Shown here piece by piece: positions 1-13,300 of a stretch of DNA of 64,000 nucleotides. Source of the DNA: Acestrorhynchus altus (lineage: Eukaryota > Chordata > Actinopteri > Characiformes > Acestrorhynchidae); NCBI GenBank assembly GCA_034509495.1, contig CM067507.1, forward strand, positions 32,119,888-32,183,887, in the 5' to 3' direction. Numbering within the stretch: the stretch's first letter is position 1; the number at the start of each line of letters is the position of its first letter. Made by a program: the position numbers and the translations under genes. The notes below the pieces were generated by a model that was not told the origin of the DNA, did no database searches, and was given only the letters and a program-made list of their open reading frames with translations.

Positions 1-1563
1 CTTTAGCTTTGATTTGAGTTTGATTAGAGTTCAAAATATTCAAACGTATTGGACAAAATAACAATCATTAACTAATTATGCTTCTTAATACTTGGTTTCA
101 AATATTTTGCAATCAGTGATCTGAAGTCTGAAACCTATAAACCTCACCAGAGGCTGGCTTCGGGTCCACTTTTCCCTGCAACTGTTTTAGTCCTTGAGGG
201 GTGTTAGTTATTTCTCAACAGTGTATTCTCTCTTTTCAAGAATGTGCTACAGATTTGATTTAGCCACATTCAGTCTAATAAAGGCTTACTCTACTGGCAG
301 TGACAGATACTATATAATTCTGCACTTTTTAATGAATTTAAACGGTGCCACACTATATTCTCTGCACTGCAGTGAGATGCATCTCCACAGCTGCAAATCT
401 AACATGTTGCTATGTCCCATTTGCTGTTTATTCCTACAGTTCACGTAAGTCCACCAGCCATCTGTACTGTTTGATGCCCTTGCTTTTTCCTTAGTCTGTC
501 CAACTTGTCTCATATGTGCAGTCCCTCTATGCATGAACAATTGCCCTCTTTGGATTTATTTAATTTTTTTAAATCTTTAAGAGTGTGCATAAGACCTCTA
601 CTGTATTTGAACTCCTTGTATTCTGAGTACATATGACAAAAGCAAAGTTCTATGCTTACCAGGAGCAGATTCTACATACACGTATATTTACACTTAAAAT
701 CAACTTAAAGTAGTGATATCATGAGGAATAACATACCTGCCATTAAAAGCTGAGTAGCTGTTTGTCAGATGACTTCAACTGGGGTTATGTATACAAATTA
801 CTGTACCAGGAACCCATTTTGGAATATGAAGTCACTGTGAGCTCAAACTCATTATTTAATTCCATTTTCAATATGCTGTGGTACTCACTAACTGTCAGAG
901 TGCAAATATCAGTAACTGTCAATGTGCAAATAGTTTTGGAGTCGACTATAGCCTATAAAAGCAAAGTGATAACCAAGTTTAGTTCATGTGCACGGTCATA
1001 TGTTTGGAAATATTACTAAATGACAAAAGGGCATGCAGTTAGAATTCCACTTTTCAAGGCATGTCTTGAAGAAGAGCCTACAGATAAATGTAGCCATATC
1101 AATAATTTACACATCATATGAGAACACTTCAGTTACAATTTTAAAACATGGTGAACTGATCCTTTAGCACCTTTGGCATATTTCATAACATGACCTTTGG
1201 CTCAGTCACATTGCACCTAGTTCAGGCAGTCTGAGCTCAGCACAGGTGAACCTTAGCCATATGTGACTGTGGGATGTGTGTCCTTCTCACGTTCAGTCTG
1301 AGTTAAGTAGCTAAGATAACCCTCAGGCTCCCCCCAGTGTTTAGAATATGACCCCTCTCTCCAAACAGATTTGGTCTTAATAGTGCTTAAACTGTATGTC
1401 GTATCTTGAGATTCAAATAACTCAAATATAAATACAGAAATCACATATTTGTTTCCTGCTTTACAGTGTTAGTCTCTATGTTTATCTGGTTTGAGAAGGT
1501 TTCATCATGTTTAACAGCCAGTTTTGAAAAGCATTCACTTCTTCTTATCTTGTCTGTTGTCAG
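1..1563 (+). other. c18orf63: Intron of c18orf63 (5' flank of first visible exon)
   Basis: I looked for the exon that should precede 1564 and found no open segment resembling the upstream DUF4708 region. The short ORFs here (194-448 and 762-1019 on plus, 1253-1444 and others on minus) show no recognisable motif. Nothing else is seen. Confidence 0.6.
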
Positions 1564-1670
1564 CTGGATGACTTTGATGTGCCTCCTGTCAAGATGAAAA
1601 ACTTTCTCAGCAGCAGAGAGGACGTTCTCCACATCACAAAGCCAAATAACTGGTGCTACATAATGCCAAG
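1564..1670 (+). CDS. c18orf63: c18orf63 exon a (first in window)
   Basis: Acceptor ttgttgtcag, donor gtaggt. It has 35 codons plus two bases and includes FDVPPVKMKNF and NNWCYIMP. The split Ser codon (AG+C) is completed by the next exon. It belongs to the DUF4708 region. Confidence 0.9.
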
Positions 1671-4342
1671 GTAGGTGTCCTCTGTGTGGGTCAGCAATTA
1701 TATACAGTTTAGACACCAAAACCTTTCAAAGTGGTGGTGATAAAATCCAGAAATCTGAACAGTTAAATGCCTCTGAAATCTACGTGACAAAACCTTGCTA
1801 TAAAAAAATGTTTATAAATGTGCTGCCTGATGCAAGAGTAAAAGCAAGCTATCCAAAAAGGAAGCCACTGCAACATATTATGGCCCATCTCCACTTTGCC
1901 AAAGACCATCGGAAGGTTTCCAGTGCTTTCAGGGAAAATGTTCTGTAGACAGATGATAAAAAATGAGCAGAAATGCATAACACTACATTTAGTGAAAAGA
2001 GCACTGCATTCCAATATCAAAACATCATCCCAACTGTGAAGCATGGTTGAAGGAGCATTATGGTTTGGGGCTGCATGAAAAAGAAGATGAAGAGCCTGAC
2101 ATTTAAGATCTAATACTTATTAACTGAAATCCCTCCTCAGTGTGGTGCAACAATTTTTGTTGTACCAAATAATAGACTAAATATTATTATAAGGGGAATC
2201 TACCAAAAAGGGGAATCTACTAATCATCAAATTAAAGGGATCACTAACTTTTTCTAGCCTTTTTCTGCACTTTGGATGTTTACTCGATATGACCAATAAA
2301 GAATCATGAATAATATAACTGTTTACGTGTTATCAGTTTAGTTAGACTGTGTTTGAGACTTGAGTTTTCTTGGAATTGCTATAACCTTTGCAAGTGGGTC
2401 ATTTAGTTGGTTACTGAGGCTAAGGGTGGACTGAGCTGTAGGATTTGAAATCGATTTTATGTGTGATTTATATGAAACAATCCAATTCTTGACATTGTAC
2501 AAAATGTGTTTGTGTGTGTAACTAGCATGAAGAGAGGGCAGATCATCAGCATCAGTCGCAAGATGCCAGCAGAGTGTCCATTCCTTTCTTATGCTGAGCT
2601 TCAGAATCACTGGACAAGCATGGTACAAAAATCACCTGATGCTCAGTGATGTGAAATGTTGCTCTCCTGCCCTCTCAGCACCTTTGACAAATGCAAGTTG
2701 GAGTGTTGATACAGGATGAGGGTGCAGAGACAGGGTTTAGTGAGGCACAGGCAGGATAGAAAGCAGAAGTCATCATGACCACCAGTAGGAGGGTTATTAT
2801 TTGGAAGGTCGCCTCTCACCACTGTGTAGTAATGGGAAAAATATGGTGCTTCCCAATTGTGCACTAATTACTAATACTATTATATAGTACATATATAACA
2901 GAAAATAGCAAAGTTAGTATACTCAAATATTCATGATGTATACCCAGAACTGGTCATTTTTTGAGCTTGGTAACAGTGGACATTATTCTCCCACAATACA
3001 ATTTGATACAGAATGGGAGGAGCTACTCACATCTGGAAAGATTAGTAAGCAATGATTAATGATGGCAGTGGAGCTGCTGCAGTATCAGGAGATTTATTCA
3101 TTGACATATGTTGACATAGCAATGCTTCACCACTCCCTGTTAATACAAAATTTAGTACATTAATGTTTGTCAGTACTAAATTGCAAAACCCGTACTATTA
3201 ACATTAGTATACAGTCTGTACCTTATAGTGTTAGTGTGTAGTGCACAGTTGGAATGCAGCGATACTTGCTTCAGGGTTTGGGAACCGAGGGCCGGAGTCT
3301 AGCACAGTCTGCTGATTTCCCTGCTCCAGCATAGGAAGTGCACCTGGTAATTGTCAGGTGAGGTGAATCAGGTGTACATGGGTGGCAGTGGCACAAAACT
3401 GTGCGGGAATCCAGGAGATGGAGGTGGAGACACAGTTGAACTGAATTTTCACTGGATGGTGCCAAGTGTTTTAAAGCCTATTAAACAAATTAAGCTAATT
3501 TGTTTTATTAACATGTTTATTTCTAGTGTTTAGTATTTCTACAGAAATATTGATCAGTCAAGTGTCACCTATATTACTGTATATTTGTTTTGTGCAACAT
3601 TAAACACACATGAATTACACCTGTGTAAGTTATACACAGAGTGGCAACAACTGACATCCAGATATACAGTATCTGTCAGGCTTGACTGAGTGTCTGCTGC
3701 TTCAGACAGGCCACGGCTAGGGAACGGGTTTAGCTTTCATCATTTGTTTCATAATTATATTCTCAGTTTATTATATATTTATTCATTCGGGTGCTATAAA
3801 AGGTACTTTAAACAATGTGACTGGGATGCCCTTACACATCCCTTTAAGCACCTCCTCATTTTGAATTTTATCCTTTATTGTATCATTAAATTAATCCAGC
3901 AGGGATTTTATTTCTCTTTGGATTCTCCCTTTTCTGTAAAGGCCAGTGCAGTTGATGAGCTCCTGCCTGTGGCCTCTCCGCCATGTGTTTTCCATTCACT
4001 TGGTGTTTTCTGCACAGAGTTTTATCACCTTCACTCTCACGCATGTGTAAATCTGCTGTCACTCTGACAGCAGCTCACTGAGACGCTCTGGGAGATTTTG
4101 AGCTCTTTGAAATATCCCTTTGAAATATACGATGTGTGTGAGACGGCGCATGCCTTTTTGCTTTATGAGTCTTAGTGTGTGTTTCTGTGTGTGCAGAATT
4201 TTGGCTTTGTTTACAGTTGAGATTGATATCAAACCTTTGATCTCAAACAAATTTGTGATGTACTGGAAAGGGCTGTTACACTTTTTCATACATGCGCATT
4301 TCTAATTTGGTTGTGCGTCATTATGCGCTCCCAACCACACAC

Positions 4343-4397
<55 letters not shown>

Positions 4398-7300
4398 TGC
4401 ACACACACACAGACATACATAGATTTAAACATATTGTCGCTGTTGTATCTCTATTTTTGTATCTACACTGCAGTTTTCCACTTTATGACATAATGTGAAT
4501 CTGGCAACAGTTCATGATGAATGAACCAGTAGAAATGCTCAAAATTGACTTTTTATATTGATTTCCACTGAAAGCAAAGAAGGTTTATTGTTTTCTTATA
4601 AAGTTTACAGCTTGGAAATACAAACTGGAAATCCAGCTCTGTACTTTAGGGTGAATTCACTCAGGAACTCATTACCAACCACAGGCTACATGCCTTGGCC
4701 AATAGGGACAGTCAGTCAACATATGTAGATTTATAGAATTTAACTATTATGATAGACCAAGTCTCACGCAACCCATCTGATGTAAAACAGACCAGAGAAA
4801 GTACACTGAGAATATTATAATTTTGAAATGTCATTAGGAAATGGGTCGTAGTTTTTAAGGAATGATGTTTTCAGTAGAAAGGAGAGTCCACAGAGGTTTC
4901 CAGGGGCCCAAGGTTATTTAATCCTTTAATATTCACAGTGAGTAATGGAAAACTGCAGCCAACAACTCCAGTTTTTCATTCCACACTCCTGTAACTTAAT
5001 AATAACCCTTAATATTGCACATTTACCACATAGTGAGTGAATAATAAAGCCCTAGGATATGTGTCTCACACACACACATTGTTAAGGTGTTTATTCTCAT
5101 CTTGTTACACCTCATTAGGTTTTAGGTTTCTGTATGCTGTAATATTATTTAGGAGTATTTCATGTTCCCCATCTCCGAGGCCCTCGCTTGTTGATCTCTC
5201 ACTTGCTCTCTCTATCTCTCTCTCCAGTATGGATATCACCTGCCCCCAATGCATGAAGATGATGTTGTGTACTGCAGTGTGTATTTCAAACTGGTTGGTG
5301 AGAAGCTCTTCACGTATCTTTTCATCAGTCATTTGTTCAGGGAGTACATTTGACCCATTGCATCTCTTGCATAGAACATCATTGGTGCATTACAGGCAAA
5401 ATGATTGTTACTATGGTTGTAAACTGCATTGAACCAAACATATATCCTGGTTTAATGAATGTATTGATACATTTCAGACAGGCCATGCCTAAGGAGTTGG
5501 ATTAGCTTTCATAATTTATTTCGTAATTATGTTCACAGTTTATATTTAATAAGTCTGTGAAGAGAATAGGTGCTATGAGCAATGTGAGAGCCAAGTGGAA
5601 AAGCAACCCCAAAGAGCCGTTTATGTAAAAGAGGTGTGTGAATGTGAAGAAATGTGTTAAATTGTTAAAGAATCTTTATATAATGTGAAGCTTTTTTGAA
5701 CCTTCTTTATACTCACATCTCTTTTACAGATGTCGCTCGGGCATTGCTCAGAAAACCCCACATTTGTGTCACTTTTTACTTTTATACTATCTAATCAGAT
5801 CAATTATTAATTATTATTACTATCATTAATTCACTTTTTGCTTTAGATTTAGTTGTTGATATTAAACTCTGTTTGCTGTCTGTCCTTAAAACCGATATAT
5901 GGTTCAGATATCCACTGTGTTGTATTCGGACTCAGCCGTTGCAGTTCTTTCCTCGAGTTGACCTGCAGGGGGTGCTTGGAGCCTTCATGTCAGATCTGAG
6001 AAGAGTTCTAGACAACATTTGTGGCTTTCCTGTACAAATAACCAACAAGCCCCAGTACCACACTACCAAACTGAGCAGACCTGTTTCTCAGGTACGAGAC
6101 AACTGTTAACAAAGGTTTTTATTGATTTATTTGTTTTGTTTCTGCACATTCATTTCTAATTTTGAGTTAATCCCAAAATGTTACAGATTAAGTATAAAGC
6201 ATATTTTTCATAGACTTTTATAGTTAAATGTGCTACAAATGGTTCTTTGAGAAATTTCACAGAAAAATTGTTTCATAAAATATGATTTCATGTGATATAT
6301 TCGACATATATATATATATATATCTTAGAACCTGAGAACCGTACTTTGTGGACAGTTACATGTCGTTTTCTAGGCTTCCTAACTCAGGATCAGAGTAAAA
6401 ACCAGGAGTAAATCAGACACAATACACATATCACAACAAACTATCTAACCATGATGGTCTCATTGTTGTGCGCTCAGATATCAGTGATTGTTACCAACTG
6501 AATTTAATTCAGTAAAATGCCGAAGGAGCCTCCCAGTGCATGTTTACTGCTCTGTCCACAAGCTCAACATTCAGTTTTTTAGTTTATTATATTTAGACCC
6601 ATGTCAGGTATTTCGAAGAACTTTACAAGTAACTCTGAAATTTTGCATTTTCAACTCAAAAACACTCTATAGGATCAATTTCTAACAAGATTTCAGACAT
6701 ATAAACAGTTTTTTAGTTCTTATGAGCGAAATGCATTGCAGGCACAAGTAAAGTTTTGATCAAAACACAATCATATTCATAACAAATATTATTTTAATAT
6801 TTACATCTTCATTGAAGACACATTTAAGTATCTCCTGAAATATTTGGCATGTGTGACTGTCTCCTATAAATACTTTTCCAAAGTGGTTCTTCTGTGGCAT
6901 TTCTCAAAGAACCCTTTGTGGCACCTTTATTTTAAAGGGTGTACTTTCTTTCACATCTCTGGATGATTGAATTAGGGAGTGACAGCAAATTAGTTGTTAA
7001 ACAGATTGGTGGCAAGAATTGATAGAACACAGCTCAAAACACTTTAGTGAGCCAATAGTAATTAGTTGTGAACCCATCTTTTAGCACAAACACTAGCACA
7101 TTCTCACGATTTTAGTGGAGCTCACAGGAATCCAAATGAAATCCATGATGGAGTCTGGGTTTCCATTCAGACATATTAAATTTCTCTGTAATGCAGCACA
7201 GTGTAATGGAGTGTTTTACAAATTGTCCATCTGTTCATTTCTTGTGTGTTTGTGTTGGACTGCAGCAGGATTTCTGTTTGGCCATGGTGGGGCTGCTCCA

Positions 7301-10300
7301 TTGTGAAACCACAGTATGAATTGTTTAATACTCCTCTGTTGTATTTTCAGACTGAGACAGTATGTCTCTCACCTCACCCTGCAAGAATAATAAGCCAGCT
7401 GCCCCAGTGTGCTCTTAAATTTGGCAGGCGAGCTGTGAACATTTTCCCGCTTATAGATGATAAATTACTGCTTGAATCCAATTGAATGCACGTAGGGAGA
7501 AGTGCCTCAGACATGGAGAGAAAGTGTGCGTGTGTACAGTGGATGGCATTATCTGATGTAGCACTCTAGCAAGAATGCTTTTCTGGGCTTTCTGAATAAT
7601 ATAAGGTGACCATATTAAAAAAAAAGTTATAGGAAAACTCACGTTTCAGGCACTTTCCAGGCAGAACAATAAGTGTTCATACATTAGGTCATTTCCTCTC
7701 GACTGGATTCCAGTGCACAGATGTAGAGAAACTTTAGCAGTGTCTGCCAGGCGAATCAGCTTTATTTATGCTGGCTGGAGCTCAGTTTGGTGATATTAAA
7801 GTATGACGAACAAAGCAGAGCTGATGGGGAAAAAACAATTTGTGTCAATCCCTGAGAATTAGTGCAGATGGAACTGTGTTTTAACCCTCCTGGGCACTGA
7901 AAATTGATAATGACAGCATCAGACCAACCTTGTTGAACTGAACAGGATTAGATTATGGTTCATGTAGAAGTGGAGAACAAAAGCAGCAGTCATGACATTT
8001 TGCTCTTTCAGGGTCTGTGACAACAAATGGTTGCTTTTCATCCAAGTGTGCTTCTGTGATTTGTTTTAAAACTACCACAGCTGTGCTCTGTAATTTGTTT
8101 TTGGCAAGCCACACAACTCTAAAAGCACGTTTAACATCTCTCTATACAAACTGCATGAGCATTAAAGTCCCTGTGACACATTTGTATCCTTAAATTGAGT
8201 TTCCGCAGCAGGAATGAAGGAATTCATTATGGAAACAGGGTTTCCTTTGTAGCTAATATGAAATGAAGTACCTCATTCATCTGTCTGTGTTAAACTTATA
8301 TCGTCAATAGATATACACTGACAAAGCACTTTATTAGTAACAACTGGGCAGAGTGGTTAGCCTCCCATGGAACATGGAGATCAGGTGAATTGGCTACTCT
8401 ATTTTGATTCTATATATCTATATTTGATTGGCACTCTGTCCTGGGTGAACCCACCTTCAGTGCAGTCCTCCACATCATTTCCAGTGGAGAGTACTTTGTT
8501 CTCAGCAGACCTGTGCTGCCATGTGCTGACCCAGCTCCCCTATGGCTGTGCCTCAGGGAGGGTGCCTATTTCTCAGTTAGCACCTTCTCTGTGGCCCCTT
8601 ACTCAGCCTGGACATCTGAGCAACATCAACCAGACAGCTAGAACTGAAGAGCTGGCCCCCTTGTAACTTCATTCATTCATTCATTCATTCATTCATTCAT
8701 TCATTCATTCATTCATTCATTCATTCATTCACCTATTCATTTGGTGTAATCCTTTTATGCAATCGGCCAATCTCATGGCAGCAGTGCATCATATATATTT
8801 AATCCAACAGCTTCTTTCTGGGTGAGTAGATGCTGCTCTCTCCTGCATCACAAATAGTGGGAATAGCTGTTGTATCGGAGCTGGGACACACCAGTGCACT
8901 AGCAGCAGTGAAGTATCTGAATACACTGAGCCACCAGCCTTACCTAAAACCCAACATTAAACTCAGTTTAAAACTGGATCCTAGCCCTCATCCTGGCCCC
9001 TTAATATGAACCTAGTGTTTATTTCATCTATTAAGGGCCACTCTAAATCAAATGTCACCATTGCAATGTCTGGCTTCATGTATTGGAGGAAGCATGTGCT
9101 TGTCTTCACCCTCCTAGTGTTGGGAGTTGTGTGTGATGGGGGAGAGTCCTAACGTGGTCAATTGCGCTTTCAAAGTGGGGTGGAAAATTGGGGTTAAAAA
9201 AAAAGAAAGAAAGCTGAGGCTGCAGTGGAAGACCAGAATATGGTGAATTTTGATTTCTGCTGAAGTACACAGATAGTAAGGTCAGCATTTGGTGATGGCT
9301 GCATGAATCCTTGGAGCCAACCAGACTTGTGATTCATTAATGATAACATGGTCCAGAAGCTTGGTCTTTTCAGAAGCTTGTGGAGTCCATGACATGAAGA
9401 ACAGCAAAGCAAATGGAGGCCAGAATTAGTATAGCGTATCTAATGAAGTGTGAATCGAAAGTGAATATGAACTAAGAGAAAAGACCCAATGTTTACTACA
9501 ACAATCTGGAATGAAATGTTAATGCATTAATAAACATTAAGAATATAGTTTCCTTAGTCTATAAAGTTATCTCTTCTGAGGTAAAAAGTTTAGTTTCTAA
9601 GATAATGTGCTAATTGGTCTGTGCTTATGTCCAACCACATTTCTAAGAGTTTCCCCTCTTCATTCTTTTTAGATCTCTGGGGCCCCACCTGCAAATTTGT
9701 CTACTATAGACACCAGCAGACCTGTGCTGACCCAGCTCCCCTATGGCTGTGCCTCAGGAACGTTGCCTATTTCTCAGTTAGCACCTTCTCAGTGGCCCCT
9801 TACTCAGCCTGGACATCTGAGCAACATCAACCAGACAGCTAGAACTGGAGAGCTGACCCCCTTTCAACCCTCCAGTCCCAATATAGAGTCATCTCATCTC
9901 ACTAACACACAACATTTCCCTTCATCCTGTACCTCACTTTCACCATTCATTTCTTCCTCCTGTCTTCCACCGGTTCATCCTTCTTCCACTCAATCTCAGC
10001 CTGTCTATCAGACCTGTAAATTTGTGCCCATCTTTAAAAACAAATCACTCAGCCGCCATGTTAATGTCACTAAGATCCTGGCCGAGAAGCAACAGAAACA
10101 AGCGCAGGTGCAGAGTCAGTCTATGTCTGCACTGGCAGTCAAAAGAGTCCACTGTTCCTACTCCTCTTCTCCTTCATCATCCTCTACTCTGGTCAGTTCT
10201 GCTCCATCACTCAGCCAGCCACCTCTCAAAAGGGTCACTCTACCCTTCTCGAAGAACCAAAAGAGAGAGCATGGAGTCTGTGTACCTACTGTACAGCAAC

Positions 10301-13300
10301 CAGTCTCTAAAAAACAGTCACTCGGCATGCCTGAAGTTTCAAGCAACATAGGGGTAAGCAAGTGACCACAAACTTTATACTGAAGTGCTATTTCTGAAAA
10401 TGTACGTTCCTGTAGACTGAAGTAGTTGGTTAACTAAATTAGGTGTGGTAGATTTGGGTTGAAGGTCATGTCTGCAAAACACTAACTCCAGAAGGAATGG
10501 CCACTGATCTACAGGATACCTAAAAAATAGTCTAATGTTAAATTAAAAAAACTTAAAAAACTGTTTCTATTATGTCTATGTTTCTCATTGGAAGGTGCAA
10601 AATTCGTAACACCCAGAAGGAAGTGTCATGTTGCAATGCTATTGGGAAGGAAGATCAAGGTTACCAATAACAACAAATGATTCAAAATTTAGACTGATAT
10701 GGGCAATATTCATAGGCTACACATACAGAAGTAATGTCTTTCAGTATGGCTTTGGGTCTCAACGAAACATGTCAGATGTCTGATGGAGTTTTGTACTGAT
10801 ACCTAATGGTGTCCTGTGATAATCCATCCCCTGCATTTAAAATATTCTCAGTTCCTGCAGATTCTGTGCGGAGTGTTGAATGTGCATTCAATAGCATCCT
10901 ACACATTTTCAGACAGGGATAGGTCTGGTGATGCGACTGACCATGGCACAGTATCTGCGTCTTCAAGGTGAGCTCTTCAGATGGCAGCAGTATGCGGACA
11001 AGTGTTGTCCCATTGGAAAAGAACACTGGAGTGTGTGTTCAGAAAGATAAGGCCACTGGTTGCAGGACCTCATTAATGTAACATTATACTGTCAAAATGC
11101 CAGTATCAAGACCAAAGGTGATCTGACATTGTACAAAACTGCACCCCCACACCACTACACAAGGCTTTCTGGATGTGTGACCCATGACAACAAACTATTG
11201 ATCAGTGCCACCACACACTGATTCCTCGTTCATCTTCTCCTCAAAGAACCAGGATTAATCACTGAAGATGACCCAATGCCATTCTGAGAGACTCCATGAA
11301 AGTCTGGCATGACACCATTGTGGTGGTGCATTGCAATCAGGTTATTCCTTCTGGGTGCAGTTTTTTGATGAGTGTATTGTAAACTCAGGGCTCTGGCTTT
11401 GATAGAACTTTTGATCTCTTGTCACCTGACAAGCAGTCAGTTAAACAGTTATATCTCTCTAGCTTATGGTCCAGTTTCCCAGAGTTTAAGCCTAGTTCTG
11501 GACTACACAACATTCAGAATGGAAACTCAGTGCATCAGGAAAGTATTCACAGTGCTTCACTTTTTGTTATGTTACAGACTTATTCCAAAATGTATTATAT
11601 TCATTTTTCTACACACAGTACCCTCATGATGTCAGAAGTCACAGAAGTGAGAAATGTTAGTTGGAAATCTTTGCAAATGTATTTAAAATAAAACACAAAA
11701 CATGTACCTAAGTATCCACAGCCTTTGCTCAATACTTTGTTGAAGCAACTCTGGCAGCAGTTTATCCCATTCTTCTTTGCACAACCTCTCAAGTTCCATC
11801 AGATTGGATGAGGAGTGTTGGTGCACAGCCATTTTTAGATATCTTCAGAGATGTTCAATCAGGTTTAAGTTTGGCTGGGCCACTCCAGGACATTCACAGA
11901 GTTGTCACAAAGCCACGCCTTTGTTGTCTTGGCTAGACAACAAAGGGTCATTGTCCTGTTGGAAGACAAACCTTTATCCCAATCTGAGGTCCAGAACACT
12001 CTCGAGCAGATTATCATCAAGGATGTCTCTGTGCATAGCTACAGTCTTTTTTCCCTTGATCCTGACTAGTCTTCCACTTTCTGCTGCAGAACAATATCCC
12101 CTGAGCATGATGCTCATACCACCATGCTTCACTGTAGGAATGGTATTGGGTAGGTGATGAGCCGTTTCCTCTAGACATAAAGCTTGACATTGAGGCCAAA
12201 ACATTCAATCTTTTTGTTTCTCATAGTTCGAGAGTCCTTTAGGCAGACTGTCATTTGCCTTTTACTGGCTTCCATTTGGCCACTCCACTGTACAGGCCTA
12301 ATTGGTGGAGTGCTGCAGAAATGGTTGTCCTTCTGGAAGTTTTTCCTCTTTCCACAGAGCAATGCTGGAGCCTTGTCAGAGTGAACATTGGGTTCTTGGT
12401 CACCCACCCTGCAACTAAGGCCCTTCTACCATAATCACTCATTTTGGCCAGACGGCCAGCCCTATGAAGAGTCCTGGTGGTTCCAAACTTCTTCCATATA
12501 CAGATGATGGAGGCCACTGTGCTAATTGGGACTTTCAATGCAACAGACATTTATCTGTACCCTTCCCCACATCTGTGTCACAATACAATCCAGTCTGGAG
12601 GTCTACAGGCAATTCCTTAGTCTTAATTTAATTTGGAAAAAGGGAACCACTGTCAATACTTTTGGGATGCATTGTTTAGTCCATGACTAGGCCTAATCCA
12701 TGTCCAGGAAAATGTTCCCAGAAGATTTATCATTCAGTAAGTATTAAATATTATTTGTACGTAGATTAAATTGCACAGTAACAAGACTAAGAAAGGGTGG
12801 CCCTTATGGTCCAGCACTTTCAACCTAATCATCTGCAGTTGATTCCTGTGTTAGTAAAATACAAATACCATGAACTTTGGCCAGATAGAGTTCAGGCTAA
12901 AAATGGTTAAGAAATCCTGCTTTCTAAGATGTTCACTGGCGCTGTGAGGCTGATGTTGTTAACAAGCACTAGAAGTAAATGTTTATTCAAATCCTTTTTG
13001 TAAATACATGCCCACACACTTCTCTCAGCCCCCTCAAACCACATTCAGGTCTTAATTTAGATTTATGGACTTTCATTTCCATTCATTTTTTCTTCAAATA
13101 TCGAGGGTATTATAAAAGCATTTATCATGCTTTTGTTGGAGTAACATTAGTTACTCTACAGGGAAGGCTTTTTACTAGATTTTGAAGCATTGCTGTGAGT
13201 ATTTGATTTCATTCAGCGACATGAACATTAGTGAGATCAGGACATTGGATTATCATTACCCTACCTCATCCTCAACTAATCCCAAATGTATTGAATGGAG

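Noticed and set aside
4292..4498. Two overlapping plus-strand ORFs with Thr-His runs
   Set aside because: They only translate the (CA)n repeat.
5300..5301. Donor GTGAGA inside c18orf63 exon c
   Set aside because: Using it puts exon d out of frame; the donor at 5314 joins in phase and restores the family motif LFTYPL.
9621..9842. Second plus-strand ORF overlapping the large c18orf63 exon
   Set aside because: It starts in the intron, crosses the acceptor and is out of frame with the supported exon chain.
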